Assembly: GCF_013179285.1 (NCBI RefSeq) | Contig: NZ_WVNW01000002.1 | Span: forward strand, 1-64,000 | Source of the DNA: Roseobacter sp. HKCCD6576-2 | GTDB taxonomy: Bacteria; Pseudomonadota; Alphaproteobacteria; Rhodobacterales; Rhodobacteraceae | Length of the DNA stretch: 64,000 nt | Direction of reading: 5' to 3' | Shown: piece after piece, positions 45,767 to 55,047 of the stretch | Layout: every line of letters begins with the position of its first letter | Position numbering within the stretch: position 1 is the stretch's first letter | The notes under the pieces: generated by a model | What the model was told of the DNA's origin: nothing | Seen by the model: only the letters and a program-made list of their open reading frames with translations | Databases searched by the model: none | Translations under genes and position numbers: made by a program

Positions 45767-46969
45767 ATGAGGCAAGAGTTGCCGCATAGCGGGCTGCGCG
45801 TCTTGGATTTCGGTCATACGGTGATGGGGCCGACCGCCGGGCTGGTTCTGGCCGATCTGGGGGCCGAGGTGATCCGTGTCGAGCCGGCCAAGGGCGACCC
45901 GACCCGCGCCCTCAAAGGGTTCGGAACGGGATATTTTCCGTTTTATAACCGCAATAAAGGGTCCATCGCGCTGGATTTGAAGGATCCGCGCGGGCTAGCG
46001 GTCGCGAAACGGCTGATCGGCACGGCGGATGTGCTGATCGAGAATTTTGGGCCGGGCACGATGGCGCGGTTGGGTTTGAGTTATGAGCAGCTTGCGGAGG
46101 CATTCCCCTCGCTGATCTATCTGTCTTTGAAGGGGTTTTTGCCAGGGCCTTATGAAAACCGTGTCGCCCTGGACGAGGTGGTGCAGATGATGTCCGGCCT
46201 CGCCTATATGACCGGCCCGCCGGGGCAGCCGCTTCGCGCTGGGGCGAGTGTGATCGATGTGATGGGCGGTGTGATGGGTGTCGTGGGCGTTCAAGCCGCG
46301 TTGGCCGAGCGGGAACGAACGGGCCGGGGGCAGTTGGTCACTTCGGCGTTGTTTGAAAGCGCGATGTTCTTGATGGGGCAGCATCTGGCCTATGCGGCGT
46401 TGAGCGATGCGCCGGTGCCGCCGATGCCCGCGCGTGTTTCGGCTTGGGCGATTTATGATCAATTCGACAGCGCCGATGGGGAGCGGGTGTTTCTGGGCAT
46501 CACCTCGGACCGGCATTGGCAGCGATTTTGCGAGGTGTTTGACGCGCCCGAGCTGGCGGCCGACTCGCGCCTGAGCACGAATAATCAGCGGATTGAGGCC
46601 CGGGGCGACTTGCTGCCGAAGGTGGCGGCGCTGGTGGCTGGTTTGCCGCTGGTCGCATTGACTGAGAAAGCGGTCGCCGCGCAATTGCCCTTTGCCCATG
46701 TGGCGCGGCCCGAGCAACTGTTTGACGATCCGCATTTGGCGGCTGGGGAACGGCTGTTGCCCACCGAATTGCCTGGTGGGGTCGCCGTGCGCCTGCCAGC
46801 CTTGCCGGTGGAACTGGACGGACGGAAGACAGTGCTGGAGCGGTCGCCGCCAAAGGCGGGGGCGGATACCGCGGCCTTGCTGGGTGAGCTTGGATATGAC
46901 GCCACGGAGATCGCGGGTTTGGCCAAGGATGGGGTGATTGTAGTGCCAGACAGAGGAGAGACGGGATGA
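45767..46969 (+). CDS. CaiB/BaiF family CoA-transferase
   Basis: A 400-residue class III CoA-transferase. The N-terminus (LRVLDFGHTVMGPTAGLVLADLGAEVIRVEP) and NRNKGSIALDLKDPRG are diagnostic. The aspartate expected to carry the acyl intermediate is in SVIDVMGG near residue 164. The enzyme moves CoA between carboxylic acids. A GAGG-type site precedes the ATG. It overlaps the next gene, a citrate-synthase-fold lyase, by four bases, so it probably makes the CoA thioester that the lyase cleaves or the reverse. Confidence 0.92.
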   Translation: MRQELPHSGLRVLDFGHTVMGPTAGLVLADLGAEVIRVEPAKGDPTRALKGFGTGYFPFYNRNKGSIALDLKDPRGLAVAKRLIGTADVLIENFGPGTMARLGLSYEQLAEAFPSLIYLSLKGFLPGPYENRVALDEVVQMMSGLAYMTGPPGQPLRAGASVIDVMGGVMGVVGVQAALAERERTGRGQLVTSALFESAMFLMGQHLAYAALSDAPVPPMPARVSAWAIYDQFDSADGERVFLGITSDRHWQRFCEVFDAPELAADSRLSTNNQRIEARGDLLPKVAALVAGLPLVALTEKAVAAQLPFAHVARPEQLFDDPHLAAGERLLPTELPGGVAVRLPALPVELDGRKTVLERSPPKAGADTAALLGELGYDATEIAGLAKDGVIVVPDRGETG

Positions 46970-47742
46970 GCGATGTCGCCGATTGGTGGTCCACCGAGAT
47001 CATCGATATGGAGCCTGGACGGATCGCCTTTCGCGGCCACGAGATCCAAGATTTGATCGGGCAGGTCAGCTTTCCGCAAATGATCTGGCTCTTGACCCGC
47101 GGCGATCTGCCCTCGGAGGCTCAGGCGCGGCTGTTGGAGGCGGCGCTGGTGGCGGCGGTGGATCACGGGCCGCAAGCGCCATCGATTGCCACGGCGCGGA
47201 TGGCGGTTACCTGCGGCTTGGGTCTGAATGGGGCAATGGCGAGCGCGGTGAATATGCTCGACGATGTGCATGGCGGGGCAGGGGAGCAGGCGGTGGAGCT
47301 ATATGGCTGGATCGATGGCGGCGTGGAGACCGGCGCGGCGATCGACCGGTGGCAGGCGGAGCGGGGGCCGTATATCCCCGGGTTTGGGCACCGGTTCCAC
47401 AAACCGGTCGACCCGCGCGCGCCACGTCTGATGGCTCTGGTCAGAGAGTCGGCGGAGGCGGGCACCGTCTCGGGCCGGTTCGCAGAAATCGGCGAAGGGG
47501 TAGCGGCGGAACTGGCCACGCGGAAGGGCAAGCCGGTGCCGATGAATATCGATGGGGCAACGGCGGTGATCTATGCCGAATTGGGTTTCGCCGGGCCGCT
47601 GGCCCGCGGCCTTTTCTGCCTGTCCCGCTCAGTTGGCGTGATTGCCCATGCGTGGGAGCAGATGCAGCAAGGCGGGCGCAACAAAGGCCCAACGCCGCCG
47701 CAGTATCGCTGGACCTATACCGGGCCGGACGAGGTGGACTAG
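46966..47742 (+). CDS. citryl-CoA lyase-like (citrate-synthase fold) protein
   Basis: A 258-residue protein with a shortened citrate-synthase fold. The core motif GFGHRFHKPVDPRAPRL matches the citrate-synthase active-site region, and VIAHAWEQMQQGG is the C-terminal equivalent. Full citrate synthases are about 430 residues; proteins of this size are usually annotated as citryl-CoA lyase. It is translated together with the CoA-transferase. The true acyl-CoA substrate is unknown and need not be citryl-CoA. Confidence 0.82.
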   Translation: MSDVADWWSTEIIDMEPGRIAFRGHEIQDLIGQVSFPQMIWLLTRGDLPSEAQARLLEAALVAAVDHGPQAPSIATARMAVTCGLGLNGAMASAVNMLDDVHGGAGEQAVELYGWIDGGVETGAAIDRWQAERGPYIPGFGHRFHKPVDPRAPRLMALVRESAEAGTVSGRFAEIGEGVAAELATRKGKPVPMNIDGATAVIYAELGFAGPLARGLFCLSRSVGVIAHAWEQMQQGGRNKGPTPPQYRWTYTGPDEVD

Positions 47743-47760
47743 GCTTGCCGTCTCGCCATG

Positions 47761-50196
47761 CTATTGGCGGTAGGCGGTGCCTTCCGGGTCGTACGGGCCG
47801 ACGGCGATCACCTGCGCTGTGATCATCTGGCCCAACACGTCGACGTGGAGCTGTGTGCCAGGCTCCGCAAAGGCCGGATCAAGAAACGCATAAGCTAAGT
47901 TTTGCGCGACCCGGTACCCCCATCCGCCGGATGTGACGGTGCCGACAACGACGCCGTCCTTCATGACCGACGCGCCGCCATGGGCGGGCGCATCCCGACT
48001 GTCGAGCGCCAAGGTTGCAAGACGTTTTGCAGGCCCGGCCGCGCGCCGGGCTTCGAGCGCCGCTTTGCCAATGAAATCGGGCTTGTCCAGTTGGACAAAG
48101 CGGCCGAGCCCAGTTTCAAACGGGTCAAACTCGGTCAGAATATCGGCCTTCCAATGCAGGTAGCCTTTCTCAAGACGCATCGCGTCGACCGCACGGGCAC
48201 CGAAAAGGCGGAGGTCATGGGCCGCGCCGGCTTCGCGCAGGGCGGTGTAAGCGGCATAGAGCGAGGCATTGGGCACATGGATTTCATAGGCCAACTCTCC
48301 CGAGAAGCTGACGCCTATAACGGTGGCGGGCGCAATCCCGATGAAACATTCGCGGACTGAGAGCCAAGGGAAGGCCTCTTTGGACCAATCGGCACGACTG
48401 ACCGTGCTGATCACGTCCCGGGCGCGGGGACCCGCCAAGACAAGGATTGTCTGATCATTGGTCAGCGATCTGATCTGGACCTCTTCGGCAGGTTCGATGT
48501 GCTGCGTCAGCCAATCCATGTCATGGAATTCGGCTGCGGCTGCCGAGCCATACCAGATCCGCTCCGGCCCCCGATCCGAAGCCGGGATATTGGCAATCGT
48601 CGCTTCGGATTTCAGCATGCCGTGGTGATTGAGCAGATAAGCGAGACCGACCCGCCCCGATTTCCGTGGCAAGCGACCGCAGATCATCCGATCGAGGAAG
48701 CTTTGTGCATCAGCACCGGTGATCTCAAAGCGATTGAATCCATTGACCTCGGAAAGGCCGACCGCGTTTTGCACGGCCGCGACTTCCGCTCCGACAAGAT
48801 CGAAAGCCTCGTCGAACCGGAAGCTGGGCGTGACATCAAAATCGGGGCTGGGTTTGAAGAACTCCGCCCGCTCCCAGCCATTGACGGTGGTGAACTCTGC
48901 ACCTTCGGCGGCCAAGACTGGTGTGAGCGGCGTCGTTTTGGCCATACGCCCGGCGGGGCGATGCTCGTTGGGGAAATGAAAGCGGAATTCGTTTTGGTAA
49001 TCCTCGATCGCTTTCAGGGCCGTCAGTTCGGTATTGGCATGCCCGGTGAAGCGTCGCGGGTCGAGCATCCAGGTGTCGTAACAGGCCTCTCCATGCACGA
49101 TTTGCTGCGCCAAGAGCCAGCCATGCCCGCCGCCTTCGCCGAGCCCGGCGCGCAAGCCGATGATGCAGAACGCGTTCCGCTTACCCGGGATCGGCCCGAC
49201 CAAAGGTGCGCCGTCGATGGTATAAGTGATCGGACCGTTGACCACCGTGTGGATACCCACCTCCATCAGCGCGGGCATCCGGGCAAAGGCCCCCTCTAAT
49301 ACATCGGTGATCCGGTCGAGATCATCTGGGCAAAGCGCATTGACGAAATGCGGGTCGATCCCGTCCATCCCCCAGGTTTTGCAGTCCTGCTCGTAAAACC
49401 CGACCAGCAGGCCAGTCTTTTCCTGACGGCAGTAGTAATCGCTGATCGGGCAGCGGAGGAGCGGCATGCGATGGCCCGCGTCGCGGATTGCCGGAATCTC
49501 TTCAGTGACGAAATACTGATGCTCCATCGACATCACCGGGTGGTGCACGCCCATCATCGCGCCGACCTCGTTCACGCGATAGCCGCAGGCATTCACGACG
49601 ATTTCACAGGCGATATCGCCACGCTCCGTATGGACGGTCCAACTGTGATCCTTGTGTTGGGTCAGGCCGATCACTGGCGTATTGCGATAGACCTCCGCGC
49701 CAGCTTTCCGCGCGCGACGGGCCAGCGCCTGGCAAAGCTGGGCCGGGTCGATATCGCCATCTTGGCCGTCCCATAACCCGCCGAGCAGGTTGTCGGTTGA
49801 GATCAGGGGATGGCGGCGCGCGCATTCCTCTGCATCGATCACCTCGAACTCGACCCCCATGCCGCGCGCCATGGAGGCAAAATGGTGATAGCCCTCCATC
49901 TGTTCGGGCGTATTGGCCAGGCGGATGCCGCCATCGCCATGGTGGTAGTTGATCGGATACTCGGGATCGGCGGCAAGCTCGCGATAGAGCTGGATCGAGT
50001 GGGATTTCAGCCCGACCATGGTCTGCGTCATGCCGAAATTCGTCACCTGGGCGGCAGAATGCCAGGTGGTGCCCGAAGTCAGCTCATTGCGCTCCACCAG
50101 AACCACATCGGTCCAGCCTTCCTGGGTCAGGTGATAGAGGGTGGAGCATCCGGCGATGCCGCCACCGATGACAACGACACGGGTTTGCGATTTCAT
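47761..50196 (-). CDS. GcvT-type FAD-dependent oxidoreductase (dimethylglycine/sarcosine dehydrogenase family)
   Basis: An 811-residue protein. The N-terminal FAD domain starts VVVIGGGIAGCSTLYHL; a central FAO_M region follows (about 370-430). The C-terminal half (about 440-811) is an aminomethyltransferase-like tetrahydrofolate domain. Such enzymes oxidatively remove N-methyl groups from compounds such as dimethylglycine or sarcosine and pass the one-carbon unit to tetrahydrofolate. It is divergent from an MttB-family methyltransferase. Exact substrate unknown. Confidence 0.92.
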   Translation of the reverse strand: MKSQTRVVVIGGGIAGCSTLYHLTQEGWTDVVLVERNELTSGTTWHSAAQVTNFGMTQTMVGLKSHSIQLYRELAADPEYPINYHHGDGGIRLANTPEQMEGYHHFASMARGMGVEFEVIDAEECARRHPLISTDNLLGGLWDGQDGDIDPAQLCQALARRARKAGAEVYRNTPVIGLTQHKDHSWTVHTERGDIACEIVVNACGYRVNEVGAMMGVHHPVMSMEHQYFVTEEIPAIRDAGHRMPLLRCPISDYYCRQEKTGLLVGFYEQDCKTWGMDGIDPHFVNALCPDDLDRITDVLEGAFARMPALMEVGIHTVVNGPITYTIDGAPLVGPIPGKRNAFCIIGLRAGLGEGGGHGWLLAQQIVHGEACYDTWMLDPRRFTGHANTELTALKAIEDYQNEFRFHFPNEHRPAGRMAKTTPLTPVLAAEGAEFTTVNGWERAEFFKPSPDFDVTPSFRFDEAFDLVGAEVAAVQNAVGLSEVNGFNRFEITGADAQSFLDRMICGRLPRKSGRVGLAYLLNHHGMLKSEATIANIPASDRGPERIWYGSAAAAEFHDMDWLTQHIEPAEEVQIRSLTNDQTILVLAGPRARDVISTVSRADWSKEAFPWLSVRECFIGIAPATVIGVSFSGELAYEIHVPNASLYAAYTALREAGAAHDLRLFGARAVDAMRLEKGYLHWKADILTEFDPFETGLGRFVQLDKPDFIGKAALEARRAAGPAKRLATLALDSRDAPAHGGASVMKDGVVVGTVTSGGWGYRVAQNLAYAFLDPAFAEPGTQLHVDVLGQMITAQVIAVGPYDPEGTAYRQ

Positions 50197-50268
50197 CGAC
50201 GGGGTCCTCCAGACAAGATGAACGGAGTGGCGGGCAATCAGAGGCGGCGGTCAATCGGAACGGCACTT

Positions 50269-50290
50269 CTGTGATTTTCTCAAATCACAG
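50269..50290. promoter_or_regulatory. palindrome in the GcvT-oxidoreductase / MttB promoter region
   Basis: CTGTGATTT and AAATCACAG form a perfect nine-base inverted repeat with a four-base spacer, in the 171-base divergent promoter region. It is a likely operator for a regulator controlling both genes. Confidence 0.6.
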
Positions 50291-50316
50291 TTTCGCTTTT
50301 TTCATATTTTGCGAAA
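50291..50316. promoter_or_regulatory. second inverted repeat in the same promoter region
   Basis: TTTCGC and GCGAAA are separated by 14 AT-rich bases, directly adjoining the first palindrome. It may be a second operator half or overlap the MttB promoter. Confidence 0.45.
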
Positions 50317-50367
50317 TTTCCTTTGCCAAACCCCATGCGCGGTCATCCTATTTTGGTTGAGGACGCG

Positions 50368-51894
50368 ATGACAGATATGCACTCCAGACCCCGCCGTTCC
50401 GGCCGTAGCGCGCGCGTCGCCAAGCGCGCCGCGCCGCCTGAGGTCAATCCAGCCCCGGCAGGCCAGCAGGGCGGAACCTATCGACCTTTGCGCGATGCAG
50501 ATTTGCAAACCATTTATGCAACCGCGCTCCGCGTGTTGGAGCAGCTCGGCATGGGCGAGGTGCCAGATCGCCTGGCCCGAGATTTGATTGCGGCGGGCGC
50601 GCAGCAGATGGCGAATGGCCGGATCGGCTTTCCAAAGGCGCTGGTGGAGCAGACGATCGCCCAAGCTGCCAAAACCTTCCTGCTTCATGGGCGAGACCCG
50701 GCGCGCTCCATCGAAGTGGGGGGCGACCGGGTGTATTTCGGCACCGGGGGCGCAGCGGTCAACACGCTGGATCTGGAGACCGGCCTTTACCGCCCCTCCA
50801 CACTTGCCGATTTGCATGATTTCACACGGCTGCAAGATACGCTGACAAATGTGGCATGGTTCACCCGCTGTTGCGTGGCGACTGACGTGCCCGACACTCT
50901 GGATTTGGATGTGAACACGGCCTATGCGCTTGTGAAACACACCACCAAGCCGGTCGCGACCTCGTTTACGCTGGCGGGGCATGTGGACCCGATTGTCGCG
51001 ATGCTCGACATCGTGGCGGGCGGCCCAGGTGCGTTTTCCAAACGGCCCTTTATGGCGGCCCATATCAGTCCGGTGATCTCGCCCATGCGCTTCGGCGAGG
51101 ATGCAGTCGACGTGATCTACAAATGCGTCGAACACAACATCCCGATGAATTGCATCACAGCGGCCCAGGCCGGGGCGACGGCACCGGCCACGATGGCGGG
51201 GTTTCTGGCACAGTCTCTGGCCGAAACGCTGGCGAGCCTTGTAGTGGTCAACACGCTCGCGCCGGGCTTTCCGATGGTGTTTTCCAACTGGCCCTTCGTG
51301 ATTGACCTACGCAGCGGCGCCTTCGCGGGCGGTGGGGCGGAGACGGCGCTTCTGAATGCCGCCTCGGCACAGATTTCCAACTGGTTGGGCCTGCCGTCCG
51401 GCGTCGCCTGCTCAATGACCGATGCCAAGGCGATTGACGCGCAATATGGCGTAGAAAAGGGCATGACCAGCCTGGCCGCGGCGTTGGCCGGGGGCAATTT
51501 GATCTATGAAAGCTCCGGCATGACCGCCGCGCTTCTGGGGGTCAGTTTCGAGGCGTTTATTCTCGACGATGAAATGCATGCGATGACCTATCGCACGCTG
51601 CGCGGCGTTGAGGTCACCGAAGACAATCTTGGCTTTGACGCGATCTGCGCCGCTATCCTGGGCGAGGGGCATTTCCTCGGCGCGGATCACACCTATCAGG
51701 CGATGGAGCGGGATTATCACTATCCGAAACTCGCTGATCGTGAGCAGCCCCAGACCTGGGCCGATAATGGGGCGGGCGATGCCTGGCAGCGCGCTAAAAT
51801 GCGGGCGCAAGAGATCTTGGCGAGCCATCATCCGACCTATCTGACAACGGATCAGGACAACGCCATTCGGGATCGGTTCAAGATTTTGGCGTAA
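50368..51894 (+). CDS. trimethylamine methyltransferase family protein (MttB-like, non-pyrrolysine)
   Basis: A 508-residue MttB/MtgB-family protein. Relatives in anaerobes transfer a methyl group from trimethylamine or glycine betaine to a corrinoid protein; methanogen MttB needs pyrrolysine at an amber codon, which is absent here (the frame has no internal TAG). No corrinoid-protein gene is in the window. The N-terminus is an arginine-rich tail (residues 5-20). The ATG at 50368 follows GAGGA. Divergent from the GcvT-type oxidoreductase; it overlaps the convergent LysR gene by 17 bases. Confidence 0.9.
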   Translation: MTDMHSRPRRSGRSARVAKRAAPPEVNPAPAGQQGGTYRPLRDADLQTIYATALRVLEQLGMGEVPDRLARDLIAAGAQQMANGRIGFPKALVEQTIAQAAKTFLLHGRDPARSIEVGGDRVYFGTGGAAVNTLDLETGLYRPSTLADLHDFTRLQDTLTNVAWFTRCCVATDVPDTLDLDVNTAYALVKHTTKPVATSFTLAGHVDPIVAMLDIVAGGPGAFSKRPFMAAHISPVISPMRFGEDAVDVIYKCVEHNIPMNCITAAQAGATAPATMAGFLAQSLAETLASLVVVNTLAPGFPMVFSNWPFVIDLRSGAFAGGGAETALLNAASAQISNWLGLPSGVACSMTDAKAIDAQYGVEKGMTSLAAALAGGNLIYESSGMTAALLGVSFEAFILDDEMHAMTYRTLRGVEVTEDNLGFDAICAAILGEGHFLGADHTYQAMERDYHYPKLADREQPQTWADNGAGDAWQRAKMRAQEILASHHPTYLTTDQDNAIRDRFKILA

Positions 51895-52864
51895 CCACGT
51901 CATCGGGGATCAGGCGAAAGCGGTCTTTCAGCCAGGGATAGGCCTCGATGGCTGGGCCAATTGCGTGGGTCGACATCAGGCTGCGCATTGCCGCAGAGAT
52001 CAAACGGGCAATGCCTTCCGCCTGCGCCTCGGCAATAAACACCGAGACCGTGCGGGCGAACTCCTTGCGCGGAAAGGGGAGCAATCGCACTTGGCCGTGA
52101 AAGCGTTTGGCGCGGACGTAGTTGCTCGGTGTCGTGATCGCCCAGCCATCACCTTGCGCAATCAGCGCCATAATTGAGGCGGTGCTGTCGAGCTCAAAAG
52201 TGGTGTCGAGCTTCAGCCGCAGTCGGGTCAGTTGTGCCTCGACCATGCTGCCGATGATTTGACTGCGGCTATAGCGTAGAAAGGGCAGCCCGCTTTGGCC
52301 GGTGATGATATCTTCCGCCGACCGGCTCTGCGTCGCCGGCACCGCGAGAACAAACGGATCGCGGAGAAGCGGGATTTCTTCGACATCCGGCAGCGCGAAT
52401 TGCGGCTGTGTCGCGATGCCCAAATCCAGATCGCGATTGCGCAATAGATCGAGGATTTCGTGGCTGACCCGGGTGTGATGCGTGAACCGGCAGTGCGGCA
52501 GCGCCTTGGCCAGCATCCGGGTGATCTCCGGCCCGATATCATTCTCGAAATCTTCGATCATCGCAAAGCGCAGTTGATTGAGGCCATGGGGCGCGGCGGC
52601 CCTAACCTCCACTTGTGCTTTGTCGAGCAAACCGAGGGCCTCTTCGACATAGCGTAGAAAGATCAGCCCTTCGGCGGTCACGACCATGGGTCGACGGGCG
52701 TGATCCAGCAGATCAACGCCTAGCTGTGTCTCCAGATTGCGCAGATGATGCGACACGGTGCTGATCGATAGCCCGGTCCGATCGGCTGTGATCTGGACCG
52801 ATCCGGACTGTGCCGCGATCCGAAAGACCTCTAGGCCTTTGAGAGAAAGTTGAGACTGTTTCAT
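51878..52864 (-). CDS. LysR family transcriptional regulator
   Basis: A 328-residue LysR protein with an N-terminal winged helix (LKGLEVFRIAAQSGSVQITADRTGLSISTVSHHLRNLE) and a substrate-binding domain after about residue 90. It is convergent with the MttB-like gene, whose 3' end it overlaps, which points to control of the amine-demethylation pair. A CTTA-N7-TAAG palindrome lies upstream of its own start, consistent with autoregulation. Confidence 0.9.
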   Translation of the reverse strand: MKQSQLSLKGLEVFRIAAQSGSVQITADRTGLSISTVSHHLRNLETQLGVDLLDHARRPMVVTAEGLIFLRYVEEALGLLDKAQVEVRAAAPHGLNQLRFAMIEDFENDIGPEITRMLAKALPHCRFTHHTRVSHEILDLLRNRDLDLGIATQPQFALPDVEEIPLLRDPFVLAVPATQSRSAEDIITGQSGLPFLRYSRSQIIGSMVEAQLTRLRLKLDTTFELDSTASIMALIAQGDGWAITTPSNYVRAKRFHGQVRLLPFPRKEFARTVSVFIAEAQAEGIARLISAAMRSLMSTHAIGPAIEAYPWLKDRFRLIPDDVVTPKS

Positions 52865-52923
52865 AAGCCGATCCGCAGCCAGAGAAGAGACGTTTCAACA
52901 CAGCCAGCCTAGCCGAAATAGAC

Positions 52924-52942
52924 AACTTATCACAGGTAAGTT
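52924..52942. promoter_or_regulatory. probable LysR operator
   Basis: AACTTA and TAAGTT form an inverted repeat with a seven-base spacer, about 60 bases upstream of the LysR gene start (52864). LysR proteins typically bind such an interrupted palindrome near their own promoter. Confidence 0.45.
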
Positions 52943-53002
52943 TCGATTTCTTAGAAATTGGCGACTTCGGACGATTGGCCAGCCGGGCTGCTCTACCATC
53001 CC

Positions 53003-53905
53003 TCAATCAGCGGACAGCGCGGCCAGATGATCCCAAATGGCGTTTTCGGTGACACCGGGACTGCCCGAAATTCGGACGGCTGTCACATCAAGCGAATAGG
53101 AGGCCAAGCTTGCCGACAGATCGGCGATTGCCCCGCGCGCAATATGTGGCCGGGCAAGCGAAAGCGGCACCCAGGCGACGCCAATGCCCACCTTCGCCAG
53201 TTCCAGCGCCGCGAGAGTGAGCGCGGTTTCTGCTTTCGGCACGGCGCGCGCCAAGCTTCGGATGCGGGGCAAGATCACGGTGTCCATCACCTGACCCAAA
53301 AACACATCGCCGGGGTAACCGATAAAGGGCAACTCGCCCGACTGAAACCAGCTGTTCAACGCGTCAGCCTTGTCGACTGCGAAGACGGGGATCAGGCGAT
53401 CTTCGCCCAAGACAAGGCTTTCGATGTAATCGGCCTCAATCGGATGCTCCATGCCCGGCACCCGATAGACCAGCGCGATATCGGCTTGCCGCGACAGGAT
53501 CAGCCCGAAACAATCATCCAGATTGGCCGAGCGTAGGCGGACGAATGCCTCAGGAATACGGGCTTGGATGCCATTGACCAGTTCCGGGGTTAGCGATGTC
53601 GTCAGCGAGTGCAGGCTGGCGATGATCACCCGATTGCCAGAGGTCCGGTCGCCCCGGCGCAGATCGGTCACCAGCTGCCTCAGATCGCCGACGAGGCGGC
53701 CAATCTGCTCCCGCTGATCGGCTGTCGTCGGGCGCAGTTGTACCGGCTTTCGGGTCCGGTCGAAAAGCTCGACGCCGACATAGTCTTCTATGTTTTGAAT
53801 CCGCCGCGAGAAGGCCGATTGTGTCAGATTGCGGCGTTCGGCGGCCTCAGAGAGCGAGCCATTCTCCGCAACCGCCAGAATATCTTCGAGCCATTCAAGT
53901 CGCAT
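53003..53905 (-). CDS. LysR family transcriptional regulator, divergent from the cysteate-lyase operon
   Basis: A 300-residue LysR protein. The helix-turn-helix is [31 protein letters not shown]; the ligand domain begins near residue 90 ([14 protein letters not shown]). The ATG at 53905 follows GAGGTG; a GTG two codons earlier is an alternative. Divergent from the PLP-lyase gene by about 115 bases, it is the likely regulator of that operon. Confidence 0.9.
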   Translation of the reverse strand: MRLEWLEDILAVAENGSLSEAAERRNLTQSAFSRRIQNIEDYVGVELFDRTRKPVQLRPTTADQREQIGRLVGDLRQLVTDLRRGDRTSGNRVIIASLHSLTTSLTPELVNGIQARIPEAFVRLRSANLDDCFGLILSRQADIALVYRVPGMEHPIEADYIESLVLGEDRLIPVFAVDKADALNSWFQSGELPFIGYPGDVFLGQVMDTVILPRIRSLARAVPKAETALTLAALELAKVGIGVAWVPLSLARPHIARGAIADLSASLASYSLDVTAVRISGSPGVTENAIWDHLAALSAD

Positions 53906-54019
53906 TGGCACCTCATATCATGCGCTTCATGCATATTAAGCCGAGTTATTCGCATTTGCATCAGGGATTTTCGGGTGCAACACTTCAATCTACGCAAAAC
54001 CCATAATCAGAAAGCTGCC

Positions 54020-55042
54020 ATGCATCTCGCTCGTTTTCCTCGTGTCTCGCTTGCTCATCTACCGACCCCATTGGAACGCCTGGACCGTCTCTCGAAAGAG
54101 CTTGGCGGGCCGGAGATTTGGATAAAGCGCGATGATTGCACCGGGCTGTCGAGCGGTGGGAACAAGACCCGCAAGCTGGAATTCTTGATGGCCGAAGCCG
54201 AAGCGATGGGCGCCGATATGGTGATGACCCAAGGCGCGACCCAATCGAACCACGCGCGCCAGACCGCAGCGGCGGCGTCGAAACTTGGCATGGGATGTCA
54301 TGTCTTGCTGGAAGATCGCACGGGGTACGAAGATCACAATTACAACGAAAACGGCAATGTCCTGTTGGATCATCTGCACGGGGCGACAACTGCCAAATTC
54401 CCGGGCGGTCATGACATGCCGGGCGAGATGGAGCAGGCCGCCGAACAGGCGCGCGCCGAAGGCAAGACAGTCTATACGATACCGGGTGGCGGCTCGAATG
54501 CCACGGGGGCGCTTGGCTATGCGAATTGTGCGCTGGAACTGTTGACCCAGGTGAATGAACGCCGGTTGATCGTGGACCATCTGGTGCATGCGACCGGGTC
54601 GTCAGGCACCCAAGCCGGGTTGATCGTCGGTCTGAAGGCGTTGAACGCCGGCATCCCGCTTTTGGGTTTCGGCACCCGGGCGCCGCAGGAAAAGCAAGAA
54701 CAGATGGTTTATGATCTGGCGGTGAAGACGGCGGCGAAGCTAGGCTGCCCTGGCGTGGTTACCCGCGAAGACGTGAGGGCCGACACGAGTTATGTTGGTC
54801 CCGGTTATGGCCTCCCGCGCGCAGACACAATTGAGGCGATCCGGATGTTTGCCGAGCTGGAGGGCATCCTTTTGGACCCGGTCTATTCCGGCAAAGGCGC
54901 GGCGGGTCTGATCGATTACTGCCGCAAAGGGCATTTTAAGAAGGGCGAGCGCGTGATTTTCTTGCATACGGGCGGCTCTGTGGGTCTGTTTGGATATGAT
55001 AGCGTGTTGATTCAGGGCGAAAATCGGATGGCGGCTGAATAA
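54020..55042 (+). CDS. cuyA: L-cysteate sulfo-lyase / D-cysteine desulfhydrase family PLP enzyme
   Basis: A 340-residue fold-type-II PLP enzyme. The lysine for PLP is in [12 protein letters not shown] near residue 49; the phosphate-binding loop is in [11 protein letters not shown]. The N-terminus and the [16 protein letters not shown] stretch look closer to the CuyA group (desulfonation of L-cysteate to pyruvate, ammonia and sulfite) than to D-cysteine desulfhydrase or ACC deaminase, but this is from memory of the family. No sulfite exporter or sulfite dehydrogenase lies nearby, so the sulfonate substrate is not proven. It heads an operon with a racemase and an ABC importer. Confidence 0.8.
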   Translation: MHLARFPRVSLAHLPTPLERLDRLSKELGGPEIWIKRDDCTGLSSGGNKTRKLEFLMAEAEAMGADMVMTQGATQSNHARQTAAAASKLGMGCHVLLEDRTGYEDHNYNENGNVLLDHLHGATTAKFPGGHDMPGEMEQAAEQARAEGKTVYTIPGGGSNATGALGYANCALELLTQVNERRLIVDHLVHATGSSGTQAGLIVGLKALNAGIPLLGFGTRAPQEKQEQMVYDLAVKTAAKLGCPGVVTREDVRADTSYVGPGYGLPRADTIEAIRMFAELEGILLDPVYSGKGAAGLIDYCRKGHFKKGERVIFLHTGGSVGLFGYDSVLIQGENRMAAE

Positions 55043-55047
55043 GATAT

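Noticed and set aside
45324-45770. 148-codon plus-strand frame in the gap before the CoA-transferase
   Set aside because: No ribosome-binding site or domain; composition is unlike neighbouring genes, and it overlaps the CoA-transferase start.
50368-51894. pyrrolysine-encoding amber codon in the MttB-like gene
   Set aside because: The frame is continuous with no internal TAG, so this is a non-pyrrolysine member of the family.
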